Shown in pieces: positions 52,705-61,487 of a DNA stretch of 64,000 bases. Origin of the DNA: UBA5399 sp964592125 (lineage in GTDB: Bacteria; Bacillota; Clostridia; Christensenellales; Christensenellaceae). The notes under the pieces were generated by a model that saw only the letters and a list, made by a program, of their open reading frames with translations, ran no database searches and was not told the origin of the DNA. The first letter of the stretch is position 1. The number at the start of each line of letters is the position of its first letter. Position numbers and translations under genes: made by a program. The stretch spans positions 1 to 64,000 of the forward strand of contig CAZQBV010000003.1 in NCBI GenBank assembly GCA_964592125.1, in the 5' to 3' direction.

Positions 52705-54079
52705 TGAGGTTATGAGTCCTGAAGAAATAGAAAGAATGTTGAGCGGTGCAGGCGAGATTGAAGATACAGGAAGTGCCGATGCTGGGGCAGAGCAAGCCCA
52801 GGAGGAAGCACCGCCTATGGAGGAGCCACAGGCAGAAATGCAGCCCGCTGTTGTTGTCGAAGAGCCGCCTGCACATGGTGAAGGCAAGGCAGAGGTTCAA
52901 CCGTTGGACGTATCGGATTTTCTTTCCAAAGACGAGCAGGATGTGCTGGGCGAGGTAGGGAATATCTGTATGGGTACTTCTGCTACAACTATGTCTACCC
53001 TGCTTGATAGAAGGGTAATTATTACTACGCCTAAAATATCCATTCATACCTTGGAAACTTTGAGTGATGAATATCCGGCACCTTTGGTGGTGGCTGAAGT
53101 AAGCTATACAAAGGGGTTGTTTGGCGATAACCTCCTGATATTAAGAGAGTATGATGTTGCACTGATAACCAACACTTTGCTTGGGGAAACGGAAGAAATT
53201 GACCCGGATAATATTGATCTGAATGAAATACATATGAGTGCCATGAATGAGGTTATGAACCAGATGGTAGGTTCATCGGCAACCTCTATGGCTGATATAT
53301 TTGGAAAAACAATTGATATTTCTACACCTACTTCAAAAAGATTAAAAATGGATGAGGGTAATATATCTGATGTGTTTTCCAAGCGAAATGAACCCTTTGT
53401 AAAAATATCTTTCGCAATGGAAATTGAAAATTTGCTTACAAGCGAAATTATGCAAATCATTCCCATTGAAATGGCACATCAGATGGCAAGGGAAGTACTG
53501 GGAGACCAACCGCTTGAAGCAATGGCAACACCTGCGCCTCAACCGGTGGAGGCAGCTTCGCAACCAGTAGCTGCGACACAGCCAATGGCTGCTGCACCAC
53601 CGCAACAAGCGCCAATACAGGAGCAACCTATGGATCAACAAATGCCTCAGGAGCAGTTCCAACAACAGCCGCCAGCATATCAACAACAGCCGGCATACCA
53701 ACAGCCGCCGATGTATCAGCAACAGCCGATGTATCAGCCGCCGCCACAGCAGCCAATGTATCAAAATGTGCAGCAACCGTCCTTTCCCAGCTTTTCTACG
53801 GGCGAGCCGGGAAGCATGTCATCTGCAGAAAATATTGAGATGATCTTGGATGTTCCCATGCGTGTTACTGTGGAGCTGGGTAAGGCGAGGCAGAAGATAA
53901 AGAACATATTGGATTACAATATGGGGTCTGTAATTGTGCTGGATAAAATTGCTGGCGAAGCAGTGGATATTCTGGTGAATGGGAAGAGGATAGGTAGAGG
54001 TGAAGTAGTAGTTATTGATGATAACTATGGCGTGAGAATTACCGAAATAAATTCTTTTTCCGCACAGGAATTACTGTAA
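52697..54079 (+). CDS. fliY: Motor switch phosphatase FliY (FliN domain)
   Basis: Dephosphorylates CheY-P at the motor and forms the C-ring base. About 460 residues: short N-terminal segment MSPEEIERMLSGAG, a CheC-type phosphatase domain with both E-x2-N helices (EVGNICMGTSATTMSTLLD and MNEVMNQMVGSSATSMADIF), a Pro/Gln-rich linker (about 290-380, QQPPAYQQQPAYQQPP repeats) and a C-terminal FliN/SpoA domain. Start: ATG 52688 is only 1 base from the ribosome site GGAG; TTG 52697 is 10 nt away and preferred. Confidence 0.9.
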   Translation: MSNEVMSPEEIERMLSGAGEIEDTGSADAGAEQAQEEAPPMEEPQAEMQPAVVVEEPPAHGEGKAEVQPLDVSDFLSKDEQDVLGEVGNICMGTSATTMSTLLDRRVIITTPKISIHTLETLSDEYPAPLVVAEVSYTKGLFGDNLLILREYDVALITNTLLGETEEIDPDNIDLNEIHMSAMNEVMNQMVGSSATSMADIFGKTIDISTPTSKRLKMDEGNISDVFSKRNEPFVKISFAMEIENLLTSEIMQIIPIEMAHQMAREVLGDQPLEAMATPAPQPVEAASQPVAATQPMAAAPPQQAPIQEQPMDQQMPQEQFQQQPPAYQQQPAYQQPPMYQQQPMYQPPPQQPMYQNVQQPSFPSFSTGEPGSMSSAENIEMILDVPMRVTVELGKARQKIKNILDYNMGSVIVLDKIAGEAVDILVNGKRIGRGEVVVIDDNYGVRITEINSFSAQELL

Positions 54080-54098
54080 TATGTTTTTTACTTCCAGC

Positions 54099-54132
54099 GT
54101 AATGTTGGCTATATAAACATAGCTAACATTAC
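54099..54132. other. Hairpin between fliY and cheB
   Basis: GTAATGTTGGCTAT (54099-54112) and ATAGCTAACATTAC (54119-54132) form a 14-bp stem with one G-U pair and the loop ATAAAC. No T-run follows, so it is not a usual terminator; the next gene starts 29 bases later. Possible RNA processing or regulatory element in the cheB leader. Confidence 0.55.
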
Positions 54133-54161
54133 CTTACTAATATCGGAAAGGCAGAACCTTT

Positions 54162-55217
54162 ATGTTGGCCACTCCCAAAAGGATAAGAGTTCTTATTGTA
54201 GATGATTCGGTTTTTTTTAGAACCATTTTAACCAACTTATTGCTAAAGTTTCCACAGATACAAGTAGTGGGGTTGGCGGCTGATGCTGATGAGGCGCAGG
54301 CAAAAGTGGTAGAGCTAAAGCCTGATGTGATTACTTTAGATATCAATATGCCCAAAATGAACGGGGTTGATTTTTTAAAGACGCAAATTCCACGTAAATG
54401 GATTCCTGTTGTTGTAATTAGCACTCGGAATGATATTGTTTTTGAGGCAATGGATGCGGGGGCTGTAGATTTTGTGGAAAAGCCAAGTATTACGCCTAGG
54501 CAAAGTTTGGATGGTTTTGCAAGCGAAATTGCAGATAAAATTACGGTGGCTGCCAATGCAACTCCTGCAAAAAGCAAAATACGCTCGGCTCCGATTGTTG
54601 TACCGCCAGAAAAGGGTGTAGCTTCTGCGCGCTTAGGAGGTGCGGCTACCAAAGGTCTTATTGCGTTGGGGGCATCAACGGGTGGTACAGAAGCAACAAG
54701 TTTTATTTTAAAACAATTGCCAAGCGATATTCCGGGCATGGTAATTGTGCAGCACATGCCGCCGATTTTTACAAAGATGTATGCGGAACGGTTGAATAGG
54801 GAAACCAAGCTAACTGTAAAAGAAGCTGAAGAGCGAGACGTTATTTTGGCGGGGCATGCGTATGTGGCTCCCGGAGATGCACATATTGAAGTAATTAAAG
54901 AAGGTACAGAGCTTTACATACACTGTAACAAAAAGGAAAAAGTGAACGGGCATCGCCCTTCTGTAGATGTGATGTTTGACTCTGTGGCAAAATTTGCCGA
55001 TAAAAGCACAACCGCAATTATATTAACAGGAATGGGTCAGGATGGTGCAAAGGGAATGGTGCGCCTTCGCAAACGTGGCGCATTTACCATTGGGCAGGAC
55101 GAAGCCTCCAGTGTGGTATATGGCATGCCTATGGTGGCATATCAACTAGGTGGTGTTGAAAAACAGGCACCTTTGGATATGATTGCTCAAGTGTTAATGG
55201 AACATTTAAAAAGGTAG
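54162..55217 (+). CDS. cheB: Chemotaxis response regulator and methylesterase CheB
   Basis: Removes methyl groups from (or deamidates) chemoreceptors. 351 residues: receiver domain with VDDS, phospho-acceptor Asp in ITLDINMPKMNGVDF and Lys in VEKPS; then the CheB esterase domain with the catalytic Ser in GASTGGTEA, His in VQHMPPIF and Asp in ILTGMGQDGAKG. Ribosome site GGAAAGG. Its last 12 bases overlap the minus-strand gene. Confidence 0.95.
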   Translation: MLATPKRIRVLIVDDSVFFRTILTNLLLKFPQIQVVGLAADADEAQAKVVELKPDVITLDINMPKMNGVDFLKTQIPRKWIPVVVISTRNDIVFEAMDAGAVDFVEKPSITPRQSLDGFASEIADKITVAANATPAKSKIRSAPIVVPPEKGVASARLGGAATKGLIALGASTGGTEATSFILKQLPSDIPGMVIVQHMPPIFTKMYAERLNRETKLTVKEAEERDVILAGHAYVAPGDAHIEVIKEGTELYIHCNKKEKVNGHRPSVDVMFDSVAKFADKSTTAIILTGMGQDGAKGMVRLRKRGAFTIGQDEASSVVYGMPMVAYQLGGVEKQAPLDMIAQVLMEHLKR

Positions 55218-55499
55218 TTTATCTTTGAACGAGCTATCTTGCTGACTGATATAAATTAATATTTGCGCCACGGCTTCATAAAGTTTTGGTGGAATAATAT
55301 CTCCAACGGATAGCTGCATAAGCACGTCGGAGAGTTTTTTATCTTCAACAATAGGCACGTCATGTTTTTGGGCGCTTTCAATAATTTTTTCGGCAACATG
55401 CCCCATACCAAGTGCAGCAATGATAGGCGCATCGTCCTTATCGGGATCATAGCGCAAAGCCGCCGCTTTTGTTTTTTTGTCGGAATTTTTATTAGCCAT
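55206..55499 (-). CDS. Stand-alone FlhB C-terminal domain protein (YlqH type)
   Basis: 97 residues that align with the cytoplasmic C-terminal domain of FlhB after the NPTH site: AAALRYDPDKDDAPIIAALG, then HDVPIVEDKKLSDVLMQLSV and GDIIPPKLYEAVAQILIYI. It has no membrane part and lacks the NPTH site. Small FlhB-C proteins like YlqH of B. subtilis are common but their role is unsettled; interference with FlhB function or control of export have been suggested. Only minus-strand gene within the flagellar cluster. Overlaps the end of cheB tail to tail. Confidence 0.85.
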   Translation of the reverse strand: MANKNSDKKTKAAALRYDPDKDDAPIIAALGMGHVAEKIIESAQKHDVPIVEDKKLSDVLMQLSVGDIIPPKLYEAVAQILIYISQQDSSFKDKLPF

Positions 55500-55682
55500 A
55501 GTATGATTATACTAATTTCAGTTAGAAAAGCAATGAAAATACAATGATACAGTGCCTAAAATAATTTGTTCAAGCAATGAAAAGTAGAAAATAAGGCTTT
55601 TATCTAAACAAATCAGGCATATGTACGATATAAAATATATAGTTTGCCTTGGGAAGCAAGTGTTTTGAGATGGAGGATAGTA
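55500..55682. other. Divergent intergenic region, FlhB-C gene / second FliK-like gene
   Basis: About 180 bases containing the sigma-D promoter at 55605-55631 for the plus-strand gene. No clear promoter for the minus-strand gene was seen. Confidence 0.55.
55605..55631 (+). promoter_or_regulatory. Sigma-D promoter of the second FliK-like gene
   Basis: TAAA (55605-55608, preceded by C), 17 bases, CGATAT (55626-55631). Same spacing as for flagellin and fliD. Confidence 0.75.
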
Positions 55683-57620
55683 ATGCAAATTACACCTATG
55701 AATAGTAAACCGATTGGTGCAGATATTGTAAATTGGGGCGAAGGTGGGAACTCGCCTTTTCATGCTGTGCGTGAAGGTCAAATCATAAAGGCGGAAGTTG
55801 TTGCTGCGGAAGGAAGTTCGCTTACAATAAAACTAAGTGACGGAAGTACTGTAAAGGCAGATTTTCCGGGCGCACAGGTGATGTTGCCTGGAGATCAACT
55901 GGAGCTGATGATGATGTCTAAAGCGGATGGCAACATTCACCTAAGGCTAACCACAATAAATGGCCAGCAAGTGCAAATGGGCACTGGAGACCTGCAGGTT
56001 CGCCTTATGGACATGGGTGTACAGCCTTCTGAAATAAACACAAAGGCGGCTCAATTTTTAGTCGATAGAAATGTGCAGCCCACACCGGAACGTGTTGCAT
56101 TACTCGTAAAAATAGCAATGCAGTATCCAGAACTGCCAGCTTCTGTGGCCTTGTTTGTTGCAGAAAACAACATACCGGTTACTCAGCAAAATATAAATGC
56201 ATTGATGTTGTGGCTGCAAAGTGGGCAAACCCTCGGCAATGAAGCACAACAACTTATTAATGATGTGAATCTTTTCCTAACGGAGCAACTTGGTAAAACA
56301 ACCCAGCCGGAATTGGTACCTTCAATCGCAGGGCAAACAGAGCAGAATGCTGAGCCATTGCAAAACAAAGCAATGCACACAAATGTAGATCATTCGGCAG
56401 CGATGCCTGGGCAGGTGCCAGCGAATGATGCAGCCCAGACGGGTTTGGATGCGCGTGCAAAATTGCTTGCGTTGATTGCGCAGCTAAACAATCCCGCCCC
56501 TTCCGCCGAAACGGCGCAACCAGCATTTATGGCAGAAATTACACAGGGACAATCTGGAGTTGTAGCAGAACAGATACTCACAAATTCTCAGCAGGCAGTA
56601 TTTCAAAATGCTTTTATGTCTATTGTAAGCCATAGCCCGGTAGAGCGGGCAATTCACCAATTGCCACAAAATGCCGTTTTGGATTTTGCCTCCACATTGG
56701 CAAACACGAATGAGACACAAGTACAACAAGCCATAGAAGGGTTTCTTTCGAAGTTTCCGCTAACAGCAGAGCAGAAAGCCGAAGTGGCACAAACTTTGCA
56801 AATTGCGTATCAAACTGGACGTGTGGCGGCCTCCACAGTGCTGGCTGATTCGGCTGTAGACGGACAGGCGCAAATGGCGCAACAACCAACTTCCAATGCG
56901 CAGGAAACGATGGCACAGCAAAATACTATGTTGCAGGGCAGTGCCGCAAAACAGAATGGCACAGCAATAAACCAACCGCAAGTGTTTGGGGACGCAGCCA
57001 TACAGGAAATGCAGCAGCTGTTGCAAGTATTGGATAAGTTGACTGTTGGTATCAGGCACAATGCGCGAATAGATGCCGAAAACTTGCAAAATGCTGTGAA
57101 AAGCCAGCAACAAATTGCGGACAGTGTGCAGAGCGGCCTTTCTAGGGTGATGGGGGATTCCAGCAACGTAACACAGCGTGCTGCGGATATTTCCTCTCGG
57201 ATACAACTGGGAAACAACATAGAAAATTTTTACTATTGCCAGATACCCATAGAAATGAGTCAAAATAAGAGCACGGCAGAGCTATACGTATTTGAACGCA
57301 AGCAAAAGGGCAATGCAGAAGAGCGCACCAATACAACCATATTGATTGCATTGGAAACGCAGAATATGGGCAGGGTGGAAACGGTAATGCGTTCTGAACG
57401 GGATAGTTTGGGAATAGAATTTCGGGTACAGAGCCCAGTTATTGTAAACTATTTGCAAAAAACAACTGCAGAGCTTGCGCAGTCGCTTGCAGGTGATGAT
57501 TTTGCTGTCAAGGAAATTCGCGTGGTACAGATGAATAAGCCTGTTACCCCGCTAAATGTGGATCAGATGCTGGGAGAAAAAGAATATTTTCAGTTGCAAA
57601 CTGTGGATATAAGTATATAA
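55683..57620 (+). CDS. Second FliK-like protein (YlqG-like)
   Basis: 645 residues, Gln/Ala-rich. It has an N-terminal region (about 40-110) with beta pattern (VREGQIIKAEVVAAEGSSLT), a long low-complexity middle, and a C-terminal domain with IENFYYCQIPIEMSQNKSTA and MGRVETVMRSERDSLGIEFR, which resembles the FliK hook-length domain in outline. Start: ATG 55683 is 6 nt after TGGAGGA; an in-frame ATG 39 bases earlier has no ribosome site. In B. subtilis a long gene of this kind (ylqG) pairs with ylqH; here the pair is divergent. Role as a second ruler or a late secreted protein is inference. Confidence 0.62.
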   Translation: MQITPMNSKPIGADIVNWGEGGNSPFHAVREGQIIKAEVVAAEGSSLTIKLSDGSTVKADFPGAQVMLPGDQLELMMMSKADGNIHLRLTTINGQQVQMGTGDLQVRLMDMGVQPSEINTKAAQFLVDRNVQPTPERVALLVKIAMQYPELPASVALFVAENNIPVTQQNINALMLWLQSGQTLGNEAQQLINDVNLFLTEQLGKTTQPELVPSIAGQTEQNAEPLQNKAMHTNVDHSAAMPGQVPANDAAQTGLDARAKLLALIAQLNNPAPSAETAQPAFMAEITQGQSGVVAEQILTNSQQAVFQNAFMSIVSHSPVERAIHQLPQNAVLDFASTLANTNETQVQQAIEGFLSKFPLTAEQKAEVAQTLQIAYQTGRVAASTVLADSAVDGQAQMAQQPTSNAQETMAQQNTMLQGSAAKQNGTAINQPQVFGDAAIQEMQQLLQVLDKLTVGIRHNARIDAENLQNAVKSQQQIADSVQSGLSRVMGDSSNVTQRAADISSRIQLGNNIENFYYCQIPIEMSQNKSTAELYVFERKQKGNAEERTNTTILIALETQNMGRVETVMRSERDSLGIEFRVQSPVIVNYLQKTTAELAQSLAGDDFAVKEIRVVQMNKPVTPLNVDQMLGEKEYFQLQTVDISI

Positions 57621-57748
57621 TATTGCGCGCGATTTATTATGAAGTATGTCGCTTCATTCATCGGTTTTTTAGGGCGATAAAACGGAGGCTTTAAATCGGA
57701 ATTAGTGTAAATTCATATATTGCAGTGGAAGTATGTGGAATTAATGTT

Positions 57749-57776
57749 TTGCTTTTTAAATAAATTCTGATATAAT
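57749..57776 (+). promoter_or_regulatory. Putative sigma-A promoter of the hydrolase-like gene
   Basis: TTGCTT (57749-57754), 16 bases, TATAAT (57771-57776). It lies 35 bases before the proposed start of the following gene. The rest of the 191-bp gap holds a short weak hairpin near 57640 followed by six T. Confidence 0.6.
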
Positions 57777-57811
57777 ATTTTATATGTATGCACAGGAGGG
57801 ATATTTTAACT

Positions 57812-58876
57812 ATGCCAATTACAGATTCGGTTAGTAATGTTTACATGAACAACATGTATGTAACTGGTGGCAATGCCAACAATAATTATGCAAGTGGTGT
57901 TTCGCAAACTCCATCTTTGACTAATCTAGGCAATGCTCTCCCGACTGCAAATAACAGTAACAATCTTACAAACTCATTTTCGCAAATGTTAAGCGGTATG
58001 ATGGCTGGCAATACAGCCAATATGGCTTCGGGCATTGGCGATTTTTCTGGTTTGGGAGGAAGTGGCGATACCAGCTCTGCTTTAAGCGGACTAATGGGCA
58101 TGGGCAGCGGTAGCAGTATGGATAGTATGGGTGGATCTTCCGAATCCAACATAATGATGATGATGGTACTGTTGCTTTTGGCACAGCAGAACAACAATGG
58201 GCAAAACAACAACCTATTAAATAGCTTGAATGGAAACAATGCTGCTACAATGGGCTACAACAATGCCAATGCATCTGCGCAGACCTATGCCAATATGGCA
58301 AGCCAGGGAATCCCTACAAATTCAGCTTCGGTTGCCAATGCGGCAATTACTAGCAACGTTGGGCAGCGCAGTGCAGATCTTTATCGTGCAGTTATTAACC
58401 AGTTTAATGTGGAATCAAATCAGCGTTATGCTGTGAATAAGCAGGGGATAGGTGATACCTACTGCAATATCTTCGCATGGGACGTAACGCGAGCAATGGG
58501 TGCGGAAGTGCCGCACTATATAGATAGCGCAACGGGTGCACCGGTTTCTTCTGGCGCAGGCGGTGCCAAGGAGCTGAATGCAAACCAAGTGAACGATTGG
58601 CTCAATAGCACTGGGCGAGCCTTTGGCTGGACAAAAGTTTCCGCAGAAGAGGCACAGTACTACGCCAATATGGGAATGCCAGCCATTACTTCGTGGAAAA
58701 ATTCTGCTGGGCATGGGCATTTGCAGGTAGTAAGCCCATCGGTGGATGGACAGTACGACCCCTCCAGAGGGGTGGCAATTGCTCAGGCAGGTCGTCAGGT
58801 GAAAAACTACGACTATATCACATCGGTATATGGCGCAAGCACCTTGCCACATGTGGAGTATTTTGTGCATGTATAA
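57812..58876 (+). CDS. Putative papain-like/CHAP-like hydrolase of the flagellar cluster
   Basis: 354 residues, no signal peptide. The N-terminal half is Asn/Ser/Gly/Met-rich, with NLTNSFSQMLSGMMAG, a motif reminiscent of FlgJ/FliE-type rod proteins, and a low-complexity MMMMVLLLLAQQ segment. The C-terminal half has the only cysteine of the protein, Cys218 in GDTYCNIFAWDVTRAMGAEV, and a downstream GHGHLQVVSP with His301/His303: the Cys helix and His strand of papain-fold (NlpC/P60, CHAP) peptidoglycan hydrolases. No FlgJ gene is seen in the cluster, so this may be the wall-opening enzyme. The ATG 57812 follows AGGAGGG by 11 nt. Confidence 0.6.
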   Translation: MPITDSVSNVYMNNMYVTGGNANNNYASGVSQTPSLTNLGNALPTANNSNNLTNSFSQMLSGMMAGNTANMASGIGDFSGLGGSGDTSSALSGLMGMGSGSSMDSMGGSSESNIMMMMVLLLLAQQNNNGQNNNLLNSLNGNNAATMGYNNANASAQTYANMASQGIPTNSASVANAAITSNVGQRSADLYRAVINQFNVESNQRYAVNKQGIGDTYCNIFAWDVTRAMGAEVPHYIDSATGAPVSSGAGGAKELNANQVNDWLNSTGRAFGWTKVSAEEAQYYANMGMPAITSWKNSAGHGHLQVVSPSVDGQYDPSRGVAIAQAGRQVKNYDYITSVYGASTLPHVEYFVHV

Positions 58877-59140
58877 TCAGGTTTGTAGTTCTATGTTTTA
58901 CTTATATGATGCGGATTTATGTGAAAGTCCACCTTTTGCGGCTAGCAAGGGGCAAGGGCTTTTCTGCTTTTTGATAGGATCATTTAGGGCATGAAATCAA
59001 CACAAAATGTCGTAAGGTCAATATTTCGCAAAAAACAGTTGCTAAAAACGATAAAGTTTCACTGCTATCTTACGATATAAGAAATAGTGAGAAGATTAAT
59101 GTTTGGTTATTTGATTATTTAGATAAAGGAAGTGGATATT
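58877..59140. other. Gap between the hydrolase-like gene and fliD
   Basis: About 260 bases without a gene. It contains the sigma-D promoter of fliD (59052-59078) in its last third. I see nothing to name in the first 170 bases. Confidence 0.5.
59052..59078 (+). promoter_or_regulatory. Sigma-D promoter of fliD
   Basis: TAAA (59052-59055), 17 bases, CGATAT (59073-59078). Nearly the same as the flagellin promoter in both boxes and spacing. It drives fliD and probably fliS and the following genes. Confidence 0.82.
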
Positions 59141-61411
59141 ATGGCAACAAGCCCAATAAGTTCTTATTCAACATCAAGGATAACCGGCCTTGCATCCGGG
59201 ATGGATACAGATAGCTTGATTCAAAAACTGATGAAGACCGAGCAAATGAAGCTGGACAGGGTGTTTAAGCAGACAACCACCTTGGAATGGAAGAAGAGTG
59301 CCTATACGGATATCAATGCTCAAATAAAAACATTCCGGGACAAGTTTATGAACACTTTGAGTGCAGACAACGTGCTTTCTAAAAGTGTTTATAAGGCAAA
59401 CAAAGTAAACTATACAGAAAATAAATATGTTGATATAAAGGCAACCTCCACCGCAAGTATATCCAGCCATAAAATAAGTGGCATTTCGCTTGCGGATTAT
59501 GCAAAGCTTGATGGTGTGAAGCATCGCAATCGTTATATATCTGCTTCAGGCGATGGCGGGAAAAATTTAGTTGCATCAACAACAGGTGCAGCTTTAACCG
59601 GTGAAACCGCAGCCAGCACTATGGAAGATGTCTTTGGCATTGCATCGGGAGAACAAGTTTCCTTTTCCATCAATGGGGAAGTATTTACTTTTGACCATAC
59701 CGATACATTGCAGGATGTTATGAACAGTGTGAATGCATCCAGCAAAGCAAATGTCACAATGGAGTTTGCAGGCGAAAAAATAACACTCACCAGCAAAACT
59801 GCTGGTGAAAGCTCTAAATTGGTATTGAAAAACATCACAGGCCCCGAAGTGTTTGGTACAAACAAAGCTTTTGGTGCTGTGGGCACAGTGAATGCCACAA
59901 ACAAGGTTGACCCGGCTACCACCACCTTGGCTCAACTGGAAACCATAACCGGCAATAGCTTTGGTTTTGTAGGCGGAGCGGTAAAGCTGAAAATAAATGA
60001 TGTAGAAATTACACTGACCAATACAATGACAGTGGACGATATGCTTGCAGAAATCAATGGTTCTGCAGCGAACGTGACTGCAAGTTATGACAAAAATGCA
60101 GATAAATTCTACATCAGAAACAACAACGGTGGCTCTGGTGCGGCGCTAAAGCTGGAAAACAGTGTAGGCAAAGTGTTTGGGGAAAAGGGCTTGCTGGGAG
60201 GAATTGCAGCAGGTACTCTTTCTAAATACGAAGCAGTGGATAGGGATAAGGATAGCATTGTTACAGCTGCCGAAAAAATGGGTATAAAGCTGCAGCTGGA
60301 TGAAAGTGGTAAATTTAGCTTTACCGTTTCAGATGGAACAAAGTCCAAAGACTTTTCATTTGATGCCAAAACCACCACACTAAAGTCTATGATAGACAAG
60401 GTGAACGGGGATGCCGACATCAATGTAACGATGTCCTATAGCCAGATTACAGATTCCTTTACCTTTACCAGTGGTGAGACAGGGGAAGCATCTAAAATAA
60501 CGGTTTCAAACAAAGGTGGCACAAATGCTTTTGGCGGTGCAGATTCGTTCTTTGGTATTGCTGCAGGTACTACCACAGGTAAAGATGCAGTTATTGTAAT
60601 TGATGGCGAAGAAGTGAAGCAGGCAAGCAACTCCTTTGTATTGGATGGCATTCAATTTACCTTGAAAGCGAACATGGCAACGGTGGATTCTGCTGACGAC
60701 GATAAGATGATAAACTTTTCTATCAGTCAGGATATTGATAGCGTTGTAGACAAAGTAAAAGCATTTGTAGCCGAATACAACAAGCTGGTTCAAAGCTTGA
60801 ATGATAGGATTCATGAAGAAAAGGACTTTGACTATGAGCCGCTAACGCAAGAAGAACTTAGTGCGATGTCCGAAAAAGAGATAGAGAAGTTTGAGACAGA
60901 GGCAAAAAAAGGTTTGCTAAGGAATGACACCACAATCAATTCCTTACTAACCACAATGCGCCAGAGCTTGTTTGAAAAGGTAGGAGATACAGGCCTTTCC
61001 CCTCATGACATTGGCCTTACCACAGGCGACTGGGTAAACAATGGCCAAATTAAATTTGATGAGGATAAATTCCGTGCTGCTTTAAAGGAAAATCCTGATG
61101 CGGTAGCCACTGTAATGGCCGCGTCTTCTTCCTCTTCAGATAAAGCTGTAGCGCGTGCGGAATCTGGGCTGCTGGGGCGTTACTTTGATCAGTTGTCAGA
61201 CACGCAAAATACGCTAACAAAAACAAATATTAAGAACACAGACAAAGCTATTTACGACAACGAGAAGAAAATGAGTGATATGTTGGATCGTATGTACCAG
61301 ATGGAAGAACGCTATTATCTGCAGTTTGCACAAATGGAAACATTGCTTACCAGTTACCAACAGCAGAGTTCTTGGCTTACACAACAGCTTGGCTCTTTGG
61401 GAACTAATTAA
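59141..61411 (+). CDS. fliD: Flagellar filament cap protein FliD (HAP2)
   Basis: Cap that helps flagellin fold at the tip. About 756 residues: N-terminal SRITGLASGMDTDSLIQKLM, conserved DFLIP-type middle domains, and C-terminal DRMYQMEERYYLQFAQMETL followed by SYQQQSSWLTQQLGSLG. It is much longer than the 500 or so of B. subtilis, due to added beta-rich repeats in the middle (about 170-480). Start: ATG 59141 lies 9 nt after AAAGGAA; the in-frame GTG at 59132 abuts that site. Confidence 0.94.
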   Translation: MATSPISSYSTSRITGLASGMDTDSLIQKLMKTEQMKLDRVFKQTTTLEWKKSAYTDINAQIKTFRDKFMNTLSADNVLSKSVYKANKVNYTENKYVDIKATSTASISSHKISGISLADYAKLDGVKHRNRYISASGDGGKNLVASTTGAALTGETAASTMEDVFGIASGEQVSFSINGEVFTFDHTDTLQDVMNSVNASSKANVTMEFAGEKITLTSKTAGESSKLVLKNITGPEVFGTNKAFGAVGTVNATNKVDPATTTLAQLETITGNSFGFVGGAVKLKINDVEITLTNTMTVDDMLAEINGSAANVTASYDKNADKFYIRNNNGGSGAALKLENSVGKVFGEKGLLGGIAAGTLSKYEAVDRDKDSIVTAAEKMGIKLQLDESGKFSFTVSDGTKSKDFSFDAKTTTLKSMIDKVNGDADINVTMSYSQITDSFTFTSGETGEASKITVSNKGGTNAFGGADSFFGIAAGTTTGKDAVIVIDGEEVKQASNSFVLDGIQFTLKANMATVDSADDDKMINFSISQDIDSVVDKVKAFVAEYNKLVQSLNDRIHEEKDFDYEPLTQEELSAMSEKEIEKFETEAKKGLLRNDTTINSLLTTMRQSLFEKVGDTGLSPHDIGLTTGDWVNNGQIKFDEDKFRAALKENPDAVATVMAASSSSSDKAVARAESGLLGRYFDQLSDTQNTLTKTNIKNTDKAIYDNEKKMSDMLDRMYQMEERYYLQFAQMETLLTSYQQQSSWLTQQLGSLGTN

Positions 61412-61425
61412 ATATTTAGAATCTG

Positions 61426-61453
61426 ATATGCAGGTCTAGTATTGCCTGCATAT
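61426..61453. other. Hairpin between fliD and fliS
   Basis: ATATGCAGG (61426-61434) and CCTGCATAT (61445-61453), a 9-bp perfect stem with a 10-base loop; no T-run follows. A second small stem, CACAC/GTGTG around 61463-61475, precedes the fliS ribosome site GAAGGAGG. Possibly controls relative levels of FliD and FliS. Confidence 0.5.
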
Positions 61454-61487
61454 TCACTATACACACAGTGTGTGAAGGAGGTATGTA

